NCBI GenBank assembly: GCA_963693305.1
Contig: OY855908.1
Span: 27,477,805-27,541,804, forward strand
Direction of reading: 5' to 3'
DNA: 64,000 bases
From: Meandrina meandrites
Lineage: Eukaryota; Cnidaria; Anthozoa; Scleractinia; Meandrinidae
The notes beneath the pieces were generated by a model. That model was not told the DNA's origin, searched no databases, and saw only the letters and a program-made list of their open reading frames with translations. A program made the position numbers and the translations under genes. The first letter of the stretch is position 1; every line of letters starts with the position of its first letter. Positions 23,046 through 33,551 of the stretch are shown in pieces.

Positions 23046-24075
23046 GTTGTGTTCAATGTGGGAGTTATACTGGTTGTGGTGGTTGTGGGGGTTGTGCTGG
23101 TTGTGGGGGTTGTGGGAGTTGTTGCTGGTGTTGGTTGTAGGGGTTGTGTTGGTTGTGTTGGTTGTGGGAGTTGTGTTGGTTGTGGATCCGGAGGTTGTGC
23201 TGGTTGTGGGAGTTGTGTTGGTTGTGGAGGTTGTGCTGGTTGTGGGGGTTGTGTTGGTTGTGGGGGTTGTGGGGTTGTGTTGGTTGTGTTGGTTGTGTGG
23301 GTTGTGGGAGTTGTGGGGGTTGTGCTGGTTGTGGGGGTTGTGTTGGTTGTGTGGGTTGTGGGAGTTGTGGGGGTTGTGCTGGTTGTGGGGGTTGTGCTGG
23401 TTGTGGGGGTTGTGTGGGTTGTGCTGGTTGTGGGGGTTGTGTTGGTTGTGTGGGTTGTGCTGGTTGTGGGAGTTGTGGGGGTTGTGCTGGTTGTGGGGGT
23501 TGTGCTGGTTGTGGGAGTTGTGGGGGTTGTGCTGGTTGTGGGAGTTGTGGGGGTTGTGCTGGTTATGGGGGTTGTGTTGGTTGTGGGAGTTGTGTTGGTT
23601 GTGGGGGTTGTGTTGGTTGTGGGAGTTGTGTTGGTTGTGTGGGTTGTGCTGGATGTGGGAGTTGTGGGGGTTGTGCTGGTTGTGGGAGTTGTGTTGGTTG
23701 TGGGAGTTGTGCTGGTTGTGTGGGTTGTGGTGGTTGTGGGAGTTGTGGGGGTTGTGTTGGTTGTGGGGGTTGTGCTGGTTGTGGGAGTTGTGGGGGTTGT
23801 GCTGGTTGTTGGAGTTGTGTTGGTTGTGTAGGTTGTGCTGGTTGTGGGAGTTGGGGGGTTGTGGAGGTTGTGTTGGTTGTGGGAGTTGTGTTGGTTGTGT
23901 GGGTTGTGCTGGTTGTGGGAGTTGTGTTGGTTGTGGGGGTTGTGCTGGTTGTTGGAGTTGTGTTGGTTGTGTAGGTTGTGCTGGTTGTGGGAGTTGTGGA
24001 GGTTGTGTTGGTTGTGGGAGTTGTGGAGGTTGTGTTGGTTGTGGGGGTTGTGTTGGTTGTGGGCGTTGTGCTCCG
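23046..24075 (-). repeat. CACAAC minisatellite, right arm (inverted)
   Basis: About 1.0 kb of GGTTGTGTTGGTTGTGGGAG-type units, the reverse complement of the left-arm motif. The two arms together form an inverted pair around the core. Unit variants (CTGG, TGGG, TAGG) are mixed, which suggests independent expansion of each arm. Confidence 0.97.
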
Positions 24076-24589
24076 TATTATTCACATTTTATGGGGCAGC
24101 TGAGAGGTTTTGTGGTGTCATTAAATCAAAGTGTTTGTGTGTCTCCAGAGTAGAACATCTCTGCATCTCCCTATTTGTCTTCACAGGAAAAATGTTCGTC
24201 TTAAAATGTACCAGTTGTGGTAGTTGTGCACAACCCCAAGCACAACCGTTTTAAGTCTATCAAGAAACGTCCCACATTTGCCGAATGAAACTAAACGCTG
24301 CCGCAAAGACTTATTTCTATTAACACTGACATTCCCAGTTTATTCTTAACCAAAGGTGATGCACTCCCAACAAGCTAACGAAGATAGTTAAGCTAAGATG
24401 GGTACCACGTGTGTCCCACGCCAGACCCACTGTTCATTTTTAAAGTGCTGCAAATGGAGATATTTTGTTTATAACAGAAGGAGACTGGATCCAAGACTGT
24501 TCCCATGGCAACGGCGCAACGGGTGCCATCTTGTGCCTTTTATGATGAACATTGATGGTGCCAAGTTTGAAGAACACCGCTTTAATACT

Positions 24590-25651
24590 ACAATAATACT
24601 ACTTCGGGCACCTTATTTCTTTACGCTGACGACACAACAGTCTACTGTATCGGCTCAACTGTTGATGAAGCCTGTAGTCTTCTTAACAAAGCACTTAATG
24701 AACTTAATGAATGGTGTGTTACCAACTCCCTCACACCACACTCCACAAAATGCGAGGCAATGCTGTTACACAGAGGTTCTTTCATTGGGCCACACCCCCT
24801 CATTACAATTGGCTCAACTATAATCTCATGGGTGCACCACACAAGGCTGCTGGGCATCATCATAGACCATAAGCTTACCTGGTCGAAACACCTTTCAGAC
24901 CTGAAAAGAAATTTCTCCAAGAAGTTAAACCTACTGAAAAAATGCTCATTTTTGAAAAGAAGAGCTCTTCTCGACCTTTATTTCAAAGTCATACTGCCGT
25001 CTGTTACCTATGGCATCATTGTCTGGGGGGGGGGGGGGGGGGGGTTGCAACAACTCTGACCACATACAAGCACTTGAAACATTGCATCGCAGGGCAGCGA
25101 TAATTATCTTCAATGTGTCATGGGACACACCTTCGGATACGGTGATGGAAATAACTAAGTGGGACTCAATACTCGATTTATACAAACTCAGTCTTATTAA
25201 GCTGTTTTACAATATTGTAATCGAAAAGATTCCCAAAACGATTTCAGATTTGGTAACGTGGAGACACGGACCCTACAACCTAAGAGGACACCTAAAAGCG
25301 GTTGTCCCACGATTTTCAACGTCGTTTTTAAAGAACTCAATCCGGTACAGAGGTGCAGTCTTATGGAATTTTGTGTCATGCTATTTTAATAACGCTACCA
25401 ACCACAAGCAGTTTTGCAAAAAAGCGAGAATAGACCCCATATTTAAAAAACTTAATTTTGGCAGTTTGTCGATCCAGACAACTCCGAAACACATGAGTGA
25501 TTTTCAATTTTAAATCTTAATCTTATTAAAACATAATATCGTTTAATTTAGTTCATCATAATGTAATATTAAATCTTTCTTAGGTAGGTAGGTAGTCACA
25601 CGACCCCTCAAGCATGTATTTGCTTTAAAACAGATCGTGGTTAAATAAAGG

Positions 25652-25718
<67 letters not shown>
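24590..25718 (+). mobile_element. 3' end of a non-LTR (L2/CR1-like) retrotransposon
   Basis: From about 24600 the plus strand reads TLFLYADDTTVY, the YADD active-site block of a LINE reverse transcriptase. This is followed by thumb/C-terminal blocks (LLGIIIDHKLTWSKH, RALLDLYFKVILPSVTYG). A run of about 20 G at 25024-25043 breaks the frame; coding then resumes as ALETLHRRAAIIIFN through FLKNSIRYRGAVLWN to a stop at 25513. The 3' tail ends in AATAAAGG and a (TTA)n microsatellite, as is typical of L2/CR1-type insertions rather than poly-A. It is 5'-truncated just before YADD. L2/CR1 assignment is tentative. Confidence 0.82.
25649..25718 (+). repeat. (ATT)n microsatellite tail
   Basis: More than 20 TTA/ATT units directly after AATAAAGGTT; interpreted as the 3' tail of the LINE to its left. 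Confidence 0.95.
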
Positions 25719-25909
25719 GAAATATGCTTGATTCAATGATTTATCCTTTTCTGGAACGATTAATGACGTCATCGCTTTCCTCATTTGCATATTACAAAAA
25801 CCTAAATATCTCCATAACGAAAGAAGATATTTCAAAAAGGAAAACGCCATTCGTCTTTATTTCGAAAAGCCTTAAAAATAAGCAGAAATTATTTTTTACT
25901 TCATATGCA

Positions 25910-26253
25910 CTTTAAAAGCGGGAATCTCTAAAATGGGGAATCGTTAAAAGCGGGAATCTCTAAAACGGGGAATCTTTAAAAGCGGGAATCTCTAAAATGG
26001 GGAATCTTTAAAATGGGGAATCTCTAAAACGGGGAATCTTTAAAAGCGAGAATCTCTAAAATGAGGAATCTTTAAAAGCGGGAATCTCTAAAGTGGGGAA
26101 TCTTTAAAAGCGGGAATCTCTAAAACGGGGAATCTTTAAAAGCGGGAATCTCTAAAATGGGGAATCTGTGAAACGGAGAATCTTTAAAAGCGGAGAATCT
26201 TTAAAAACGGCAATCTTTAAAAGCGGGAATCTTTAAAATGGGGAATCTTTAAA
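25910..26253 (+). repeat. GGGAATCTxTAAAA satellite, left arm
   Basis: About 20 units alternating GGGAATCTCTAAAACG and GGGAATCTTTAAAAGC, with minor A/G variants. Confidence 0.95.
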
Positions 26254-26922
26254 ATTAATTCCCGCGTGCGTTCAATGACTTCGCGTAAAGCTTCCTGTTT
26301 GAGACAGTGAAAGCATCAAGCAGTGTTGGCGTGACAGACCGGCAGTTTATTTCTTGACAGGTAATGATTAATTTCGAAGAGCCACCCACAATCACAAACC
26401 CCTGCCGTAGGCAACGCACTACAGAATACAAAATATGACACGATAAAACAAAAAGTAAAAAAAAAAAGGGTGGGTAGGGAGAGAGCTGAAATTGATCGAG
26501 CTATTGAAAGGCGTTTGAGAAGGACTGACTGTTTCTCAACACGGCGGGATAAGACTGGTACTAGACAATTAGCGGAAGTACGTCACAGCACTGATGCCAA
26601 GATAAACCTAATCGTTTCATCTTACACGTAACAGTAATGAGAATACACAATCACAGAATTCTTATTATGTTAGTGTTGCGTTCTTTTTTATCACTATAAT
26701 TAGATTTACTTTATCATTATTTGTTTGCTACTCATTTTCAAATGCTACCGTTCACAGAAAGAAAGAAACATAGCGAAAATATTCCCAATGAAAAAAAGTG
26801 CCACCAACAAAAACTAATATTCTCCCAAAGTCGTTTTAAATGGCGGGAAAAACGAGGGAGACATATCGATGTGTCAAGCAACCTTTTGCCCCTTTCTCAG
26901 TCTTGTTTAATTTAAGTTTCCC

Positions 26923-27123
26923 TTGACCTTTACAAGAAAGAGGAAAAAAATAGATCGATTCGACAGCCTCCTGCAGTTCCACTGGGAAGATATATCGTGC
27001 CAAGATGTGGTCGGGCAAGGAACATATGGAGCTGTATTTATTTCTAGGTACCGACCAGAAGACAGTAAGCCCGCCGAAACGGTTGTTATCAAAAAGCTGC
27101 TTAGTATAGCTCAGGAAAATTAA
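26923..27123 (+). pseudogene. Captured protein-kinase N-lobe fragment
   Basis: A 66-codon frame. Residues 29-38 read VVGQGTYGAV, matching the glycine-rich ATP loop G-x-G-x-x-G-x-V (G31, G33, G36, V38). About 18 residues later VVIKK supplies a VAIK-like lysine (K57). The preceding FHWEDISCQD is the kind of lead-in seen just before a kinase domain. Nothing after the N-lobe beta-3 strand is present, so it cannot be catalytic. It lies in the core of a satellite-ended element with no transposase visible, suggesting exon capture. The source kinase family is not identified. Confidence 0.62.
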
Positions 27124-27146
27124 AATTAAAATTTGCAGGCCGTCCA

Positions 27147-27540
27147 TTTTAAAGATTCCCCATTTTAAAGATTCCCACTTTTAAAGATTCCCCATTTTAG
27201 AGATTCCCGCTTTTAAAGATTCCCCGTTTTAGAGATTCCCGCTTTTAAAGATTCCCCGTTTTAGAGATTCCCGCTTTTAAAGATTCCTCATTTTAGAGAT
27301 TCCCGCTTTTAAAAATTCTCCGTTTTAGAGATTCCCGCTTTTAAAGACTCCTCATTTTAGAGATTCCCGCTTTTAAAGATTCTCCGTTTTAGAGATTCCC
27401 GCTTTTAATGATTCCTCGTTTTAGAGATTCCCGCTTTTAAAGATTCCCCGTTTTAGAGATTCCCGCTTTTAAAGATTCCCCATTTTAAAGATTCCCCAGC
27501 CCATTCCCCATTCCCCGATTCCCCATTCCCTGTTTTAAAG
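27147..27540 (-). repeat. GGGAATCTxTAAAA satellite, right arm (inverted)
   Basis: Units read on the plus strand as AGAGATTCCCGCTTTTAAAG and are the reverse complement of the left arm. The last about 60 bp degenerate into CCCATTCCCC repeats. Confidence 0.95.
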
Positions 27541-28400
27541 ATAGCCCGGCTCGGCTGTCTAATTAAACCACAGGCAGACAAGGCTATGTGATTGAGACCG
27601 TGTGACGTAAGCGTCACGGTACGCGCTATTTGATCTCATATACTCGCTGTAATTTGTAACGACTGACCTCGGCTTGATCCAACTGATCGCGAGAAATGCT
27701 CCATAAAATACTGGATTTTGCATCTTTTAATCCCAAATTGTGATCTACTGTAAGCCAGATAAATAAAGTTCACTTATCTTTTTTTCTTTTGCGAGCTATT
27801 TTGCGATTTTATGTTTTTTTTGGTCGTCAATTCCTCGCTAGCCGCCACCGACCCCAAACAAAAGTATTTATTTCGGGTTTCGTAAATCATTTTTTACAAC
27901 ATTATTTTCATGTCGCTTCGCCACAAACATTTTTCGAAAGGGATGAAAATAAATCGTAAACTGAATTGAAATGACGATATGTTGAAGTAGAAATAAAAAA
28001 AAACTGCATTGCTTTTGCACTCCCTGATTTGTGCATGACGCTTATTTCCGATTTTGTGACTACCCACTGAACACATGACGGCCGTATAAAAGCCGTAAAC
28101 AAGTATTCCTTTGATTCATTTGACTGAAAGGTAACAAATGTCAGCCCTTTCAATTATAGGTTTCAACTTTTTTTTCTCAAGGAGGTCGAATTGCCTAATT
28201 ATTTTATGCTTGTCAGTCCGCCGTCATGGTTGGAGAATACCGCTCATGTGAGCAGTGCTTGCATTGGTTTCATACTCCGATGAGAAACACAATAATTGCA
28301 GTTTCTTCAGTTTATTTCACTTTGAAGCATTTTCAGCCAAATGATTCGTTCATTTCCGTTTTCTGAACATCCCCATGACGGGACTGGTATAATCGAATTT
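27541..28400. other. Unassigned intergenic sequence
   Basis: No gene recognised; 60-80-codon minus-strand frames around 27894-28153 resemble nothing I know. Confidence 0.45.
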
Positions 28401-28415
28401 GGGCCAGTTCTTTTA

Positions 28416-28618
28416 ACCGATAGTTACACTGAATACATCTGGATAATCGCGAGCATTTTTCACCAGGAGTTGTCTTCGGCGTCGCCGTCGTCATTGCTTA
28501 ATTAGGGAGCTTAAGCAATGACGACGGCGACGCCGAGGACAACGCCTGGTGAAAAATGAATTTATATTTTACTCGAGAATCTCGCGATTATCCAGATGTA
28601 TTCAGTGTAACTATCGGT
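28416..28618. mobile_element. Nested 203-bp palindromic MITE with TTA TSD
   Basis: Ends ACCGATAGTTACACTGAATA and its inverse; TTA flanks both sides (28413-28415, 28619-28621). The uninterrupted right TIR of the surrounding element has a single TTA there. Within it lies a second hairpin (CACCAGGAGTTGTCTTCGGC / GCCGAGGACAACGCCTGGTG) around TTAATTAGGGAGCTTAA. A TTA TSD suggests PIF/Harbinger or a similar class. Confidence 0.82.
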
Positions 28619-29174
28619 TTACAGTGCGACTACTCGAACCGGGGCACCCTGAACAAAATTAACCAATCACAGTGTTAATTGAAAACAAAGGATAGGGACA
28701 TTTTTTAGCAACGGACCAATGACGTTCTCGGACGCAAACAAAAGATTAGTAACAAAATTTGAACTGTCAACAACGTTACGAACAGATGCGGACCTCTCAG
28801 GAAACTTGCCTTCTATTTGATTGGTTACTTTCGATCCTAAATTTTTAATAACAAGCAAAATCAGTCTTGCTTTTCAAATTCGATGGAATAATAAATATTT
28901 ATTCGCCGCCACGATCAGAATCAGTGTAAAGGAAACGTTAGTATACAATTGGAATTGAACAAACCTTTATTGACTTTGCATTTACAGGCAATCTCTAGCT
29001 CTCACAAGAACTGTTTTATGCTATAAAATAAAACGCAATGCATGGAATGAACGTTTGTTGTTTACATGTAACCGAAACACGGTAGGTCAACATGATGAAC
29101 GATGCCGTTGAGCAGTAGCCTTTGCTGCAGTTCTGTGCTACTATAAATGCTAGGCTTGCACAGTTTTTCGTTTT

Positions 29175-29414
29175 CTAAAATTCAACGACATCTTCCACCA
29201 TTTTTGATCGTGGCGCAGCTGCTCTCCGTACATGCATCGATGAATTGTTTAAATAATAGTCACGCAAAACGTTTTGCACAAAGTGCCGACTACTTTTGAC
29301 TTTGCCTGCGATTATCTGTTGGTTCATTCCAGTGTGATGTAAGTCCAAAACACACTCTCGTAACAACTGGGAATGTCGGCGACCATTATCATATATCCCC
29401 CGTCACGATTCAAT
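29175..29414 (-). pseudogene. Transposase N-terminal HTH fragment (paired/Tc1-like)
   Basis: Read on the minus strand, IYDNGRRHSQLLRECVLDLH leads into MNQQIIAGKVKSSRHFVQNV and RDYYLNNSS, then AAAPRSKMVEDVVEF. A basic lead-in, a first helix L-x-x-L-x-x-x-G, I-A-x-x-V-x-x-S-x-x-x-V and a following L-x-x-Y is the paired-domain-like HTH layout of Tc1/mariner-related transposases. No DDE domain follows in frame, and upstream sequence is frameshifted. It sits between the TIRs of the 28401-29730 element and is presumably its decayed transposase. Confidence 0.55.
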
Positions 29415-29730
29415 CGAACTTGAACGTTTTGATAAAACGCCATTTTGGAAACTTTACATGGAAAACATGAACAGAGCTTTTTGATGAACTTCAAAATTTA
29501 GGATCGAAATGAACCAATCAAATAGAAGGCAAGTTTCCTGAGAGGTCCGCATCTGTTCGTAACGTTGTTGACAGTTCAAATTTTGTTACTAATCTTTTGT
29601 TTACGTTCTAGAACGTTATTGGTCCGTTGCTAAAAAAATGTCCCTATCCTTTGTTTTCAATTAACACTATGATTGGTTAATTTTGTTCAGGGTGCCCCGG
29701 TTCGAGTAGTCGCACTGTAAGAACGGGCCC

Positions 29731-30771
29731 TAACTGAATATGTGAAGAGAGCATTCAACTCCAAAAATAAAAATCAAAAATTAACCGTCGTGGCTCGCGT
29801 TGTCCAGAATACGCAGAACTCGGTCATTTCACGTTGTTGTTTTGCGAGAAAGCCCAAGAAATGTACCAAGATTCAAAACGCACGTGCAGAGCTATTGTTC
29901 TACTCATTAAACCTTTTGTTTAGTGACGTTCTCGTTGCCGTTGCCCTCGTAGTTTGCTTAAGCTCCCTAATAATGTCGGCAAAATACCGCAGTGTCCAGG
30001 GCGACTTTACTAACACACAAGCGTTCGTCACGCGTTCTCCCGACGAGCACAAAGGAGGCTAGTACGACTTTTCGACTTTCATACCGATACAAGTTCATCC
30101 CGTTTTGGAACCAGGTCTGTATTAGGGTAGGGAAAATCGCACATTTTAGGCTGAAATATGAAAAGGGTTTCTTGAAGCGTGCGCACACGCCCAGCCAAAT
30201 GGTTGGAGAGTACTTCCTCGGGTTGCAAATAAAACTCGGACCGCGATACTGAAAGAGGCTTATGTGTCTTTATGCAAACGCGGTATAAAGTTTTCACACT
30301 AGTACTAGGCAAACAAAGTCATGCGTTTAAAACCTGAAGATTCAGGCAGTTCACTGATGCTATACGAGACAATTTCAAATAAAGTAAGGCCGATTGTAAG
30401 CATTTTTTCCGCCTTCGAAAGGAGAAATACAAACTCAAACAAAGAATACGAAGGTAAAGTAGAACTGCCCCCGCAGGGTTCCGGCCCAGAGGCCGCAACC
30501 CGAGGAGACGACTTAGAATTCCCCGCGTAGGTAGGTTAAACTGATTGTGTGCATTCAGAGAACCGTACCGGAAAAAAATCTCGATTTTCGTCAAAGCGGC
30601 TCGCAAAGGATTGCCGAAACGTTCGCACGCCCTCTTCATTTCAATGTCATTTTACGAGGTCTCGAAGATTGAAAAAACTGATTAACAGCGGGGGAAGCTC
30701 TTGTGGCAACTATTCCTGGTTATAATTGTTATAATTGTGTTCTCTTCATTATCAGGGACACCAAACGATCA
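29731..30771. other. Repeat-derived intergenic sequence upstream of copy B
   Basis: 29890-29985 (GTTTAGTGACGTTCTCGTTG and following, to GCTTAAGCTCCCTAATAATG) is related to the hairpin core at 28450-28550, sharing the TTAAGCTCCCTAAT end. The remainder is unrecognised. CATTATCAG at about 30746-30755 is a likely splice acceptor for copy B's ATG exon. Confidence 0.5.
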
Positions 30772-32795
30772 ATGGCATCGTGGGACGCTTCTTATGACAA
30801 ACACTTTGGCCAAAAAGTAAGCCAACTGACAACAGAGACAACAGAAGAGGAAATAAAGGAACTGTATAAGAACTGGGCGACCAACTATGACAAGGTATAC
30901 CGCTTTCTGATGTTTTCTCTATTACGGAGAGGATCGGAGTAACAGATATGTCCAGGATTGACCACTAATAAGATGCAAGCTCTTTATGATAAGCACAAAA
31001 AAGTGTCCAAAGTTCAGCAAGACACACATCATTCTGTCAAATTTGAGTAATTCACGTAATATCTTCACCTTGGTGTTCTAGATGCATCTCGTGAATGAGC
31101 GAAGCTACAGTACTTAGTCATAATTTTAGCCGCTCCGTTATGACCACAAATGCATCAAAATAGCTAATCCCCATGCTAGTGCCCCTTTAATGTGACAAAA
31201 CCCCGACGGTAATCCTTACAAAGACTGCTACAACCGCTGGTATAATTCTCCATTCTTTATTTCGTCTTCCAAGGTAGTTTTTATATGTCATCTATCACTT
31301 TGCACCCAAAAACGTCTTTTGCTGCCCGGCTAAATGTCGTTTTATAAAGTAGGTATGATAATTATTACTCTCTCTCCTTTCCACAAAAAAAAAAGTGATT
31401 ATAATTTATTGACTAAGGCAATAAATCATTGTGTCTTCTAGAGCATCCTACAAGAATCCCAGATCGTTTATCGCAAGCCGCTGGTGGAATCTCTAGATGT
31501 CGCTATTAAACAGGTCTTTCAGGACAGAATGCGAAGCCGAATCAGGATTATTGATGCAGGAGCCGGGACAGGGCTTGCTGGTGCGGAACTTTCCAAACTC
31601 GGCTACACGAATATCGATGCACTAGATATTTCACAAGAAATGTTAAATGAAGCGAGGAAGAAGAATATCTACACAAAGTTCATCTGCGCTCCACTGGCTG
31701 AACAGCGGAATCCTGAGATAGAAACTGGAGAGTATCATGCGCTGATCTGTTGCGGCACACTTGTCATTGGGCATGTGCGTCCCGAGGCTCTCGAAGAGAT
31801 GATCAGGATGGTAAAGAAAGGTAAGGCTAGAAAAATGTGTGTTTGTGTTTCCATGTCCCGATCTACCCATAGCTTGTGAAAAGGCTCTCAGTTAGGTTGG
31901 GGAAAGATTAAAGAAGAAAGCCGGCGAGCGAACTAAGGAAAAGGGGGAAGAGGAAGGAGGAAAGAATAGCACCCCCTGCCCCCCCCCCCCCCCCCCCACA
32001 CACACACACTTTCAACACCTTTCCCCCTCACATCCCTCGCTCGCCAGCATCTCTCTTCGCGACCTGCATGGCTTCTTAGTAATATCCCCATCTTAACAGC
32101 TGTTCTTCCCGACCTTAGGATCCAGGAAGGACTTTCTGTAAGTCGAACTGTTCTCTAAAATTGACGAACTGTTATTCTCGCTTTACTCGTGAACCAGCAG
32201 ATACGCTAACCAACAAGAACTAATACTGCGTGAATGTTTAAAGAAAAAATAAAATCATTTAACTGTTCGTCGAATGCTTCATCGTTACCGCTAAGTTCGT
32301 AGGCCTTCAGTTTGCAACAGTACCCATTTTTATTTCCACACGCTTTACAAGCTACTTCTGTAATAAACATGTACTTTTATTGTTTTTTTTTTTATTAAAA
32401 GAGGGAATTCTTCTTCTTTTTCGGCTCATCTTTATATTGAAACTGCTGTTATCTTGTCCTGTAGACTTGTGATATTAGGACCTGGAAGGAAAATACTACC
32501 ACCGAGGGACCGAGTGCATATTTAAGCAACTGGATATTCATTAGCTCATACCAAGCTAAACCAAGACAAGCTAGTGTTCAATTATTTTGACCGGTTGTGT
32601 TTTTTATACGTTGCAGGAGGTCTTTTTTGTTTTGCAATGAGAGATCTTGATGTTAAGGAGTTTGAAGAGAAGATGCTGGAGCTTGAGAAGGCAGGAAAAT
32701 GGGAAACATTTTCTAGGGAGAAGATACCATATTCTGAGAAAGACGATTTGCCAAAAGAGATTGACGCATTTATCTTCAAAGTGCTGAAGAATTAA
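30772..32795 (+). CDS. METTL27-like SAM-dependent methyltransferase, copy B
   Basis: Exons: 30772-30894 (41 aa, phase 0 donor AAG|GTATAC), 31442-31820 (379 nt, after TTCTAG; donor G|GTAAGG, phase 1) and 32617-32795 (after TTGCAG; stop TAA). They join to 226 aa; human METTL27 is about 245 aa. Exon 1 has the family's YKNWATNYDK, matching YDRWAPDYD of the vertebrate protein. Exon 2 carries motif I IIDAGAGTGL at about residues 77-86 and an acidic ribose-binding D103 in ALDISQEM. Exon 3 starts GGLFCFAMRD and continues with ELEKAGKW, equivalent to the vertebrate GGLVCL...LEQAGMW. A cytosolic class I methyltransferase is predicted; the substrate is unknown even in vertebrates as far as I know. An AATAAA lies at 32952. 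The ATG was chosen because it follows a splice acceptor and all copies start there. Confidence 0.87.
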
Positions 32796-33551
32796 TTGTT
32801 GGCCTAAAATACAACAATTTTGGCTGCTGTACTGGGGCAGATTTTCTACTCTACGTCAAAGCGAAAACTGTTCACTTGATTTTCCATTTACCGAGAGAAG
32901 CAAGGAAATAGGAGACGTCTGCACGCAGGCTAATCGAGGCGTTGAATCATTAATAAAGGCATAGTTGAAATCATGATTTGTGCTGTTATAAATAGGCTGT
33001 AAAAATCACGGGAATGGGGAATGTGCTTATTCAGCTTCACAGCAGGTCAATTAGAGCTACAAAAAAACAAATGCACGCATTTCCCCGCTAACTCGTCCCC
33101 AGTTTGTCACAGGAGACGATCAACTGGGGAACACCCCAACCCATAAACATGTTATGGAAGCTTGTGCCTGGTAGCTCCGTCGAGCCCAGGGTCAAGCTTC
33201 CAATTGCTGGCTTGTAAGAATGCCATGGTATTATTGTCATTTTTTTGGAAGCTGAATTCAGCTGCCTGCATGCAACCCTGTGACAGCTTAGCTGTGATCA
33301 GGGATGGCAAGGCACTCCACCACTGACTCCATTTCTGGAGTCGGTTTGGTTTCACGTGTCTCTAATTCTTATGAAAATTCGAGGTTGCCATGGAAACCAT
33401 GTGCAAAGGAGCTCAGACATGTTCATTTTGGTTGGGTAGAAGCTCTCGCAAGGTCTCCCATGAAGGGCTCGCCACCCTTCGAGAGAGCTATAGAGCAAAC
33501 AACGATAAAAATTCCCCTAGTCCCCAAAAATAATAGAAACTGCTACGTCAG
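32796..33551. other. 3' UTR of copy B and unassigned sequence
   Basis: A candidate poly-A signal AATAAA is at 32952-32957. Beyond it no gene is seen; a short inverted pair (AACTGGGGAACACC against CCCCAGTTTG) lies near 33095-33135. Confidence 0.5.

Larger units (their letters stand above)
19497..24280. mobile_element. KDZ-type (Kyakuja/Dileera/Zisupton) DNA transposon, 4784 bp
   Basis: Flanked by an exact 8-bp duplication CCGAATGA (19489-19496, 24281-24288); the unoccupied paralogue at 17896-17903 has it once. The subterminal inverted repeats are about 71 bp (19507-19577 against 24200-24270) and differ at only a few positions; both contain TTCTTGATAGACTTAAAACG and GGTTGTGCTTGGGG. Next come two oppositely oriented CACAAC-based minisatellites of about 1.0-1.15 kb. 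The 2.2-kb core carries a KDZ-like transposase fragment (21773-22174). KDZ elements, including Zisupton as I recall, are large DNA transposons with subterminal repeats and about 8-bp TSDs, which would agree. Only the C-terminal part of a transposase is recognisable, so this copy is probably defective or has unrecognised upstream exons. Confidence 0.85.
25910..27540. mobile_element. Satellite-ended element carrying a kinase-like fragment
   Basis: The ends CTTTAAAAGCGGGAAT and, inverted, CTTTAAAACAGGGAAT are followed inward by arrays of a 16-17-bp unit. The left array (25910-26253) and right array (27147-27540) have opposite orientation. They surround an approximately 890-bp non-repetitive core containing a protein-kinase-like frame. 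No clear TSD could be read, so the limits and the transposon class are inferred from the inverted array architecture. Confidence 0.72.
28401..29730. mobile_element. Long-TIR transposon with paired-like HTH relic
   Basis: The right end read inverted (GGGCCCGTTCTTACAGTGCG, then ACTACTCGAACCGGGGCACC) matches the left end GGGCCAGTTCTT plus ACAGTGCGACTACTCGAACC. On the left the match is interrupted by a 203-bp nested MITE. The TIRs run about 230 bp, to around 28855 and 29500. Both contain GAGAGGTCCGCATCTGTTCG (or its inverse) and TTTTCAATTAACACTRTGATTG. The core holds an HTH frame on the minus strand. The TSD was not resolved. Confidence 0.8.

Noticed and set aside
23033..24254. Equally long low-complexity frames ([22 protein letters not shown] types)
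   Set aside because: Inverted copy of the same minisatellite; no unique sequence, no start context and no domain.
25910..27540. Exact TSD for the kinase-bearing element
   Set aside because: Flanks (CATATGCA and ATAGCCCG) do not match convincingly, so no TSD is claimed.
29742..30062. 106-codon frame upstream of copy B as a small membrane protein
   Set aside because: Much of it is the GTGACGTTCTCGTTG...AGCTCCCTAAT repeat, so the hydrophobic stretch is repeat-derived.
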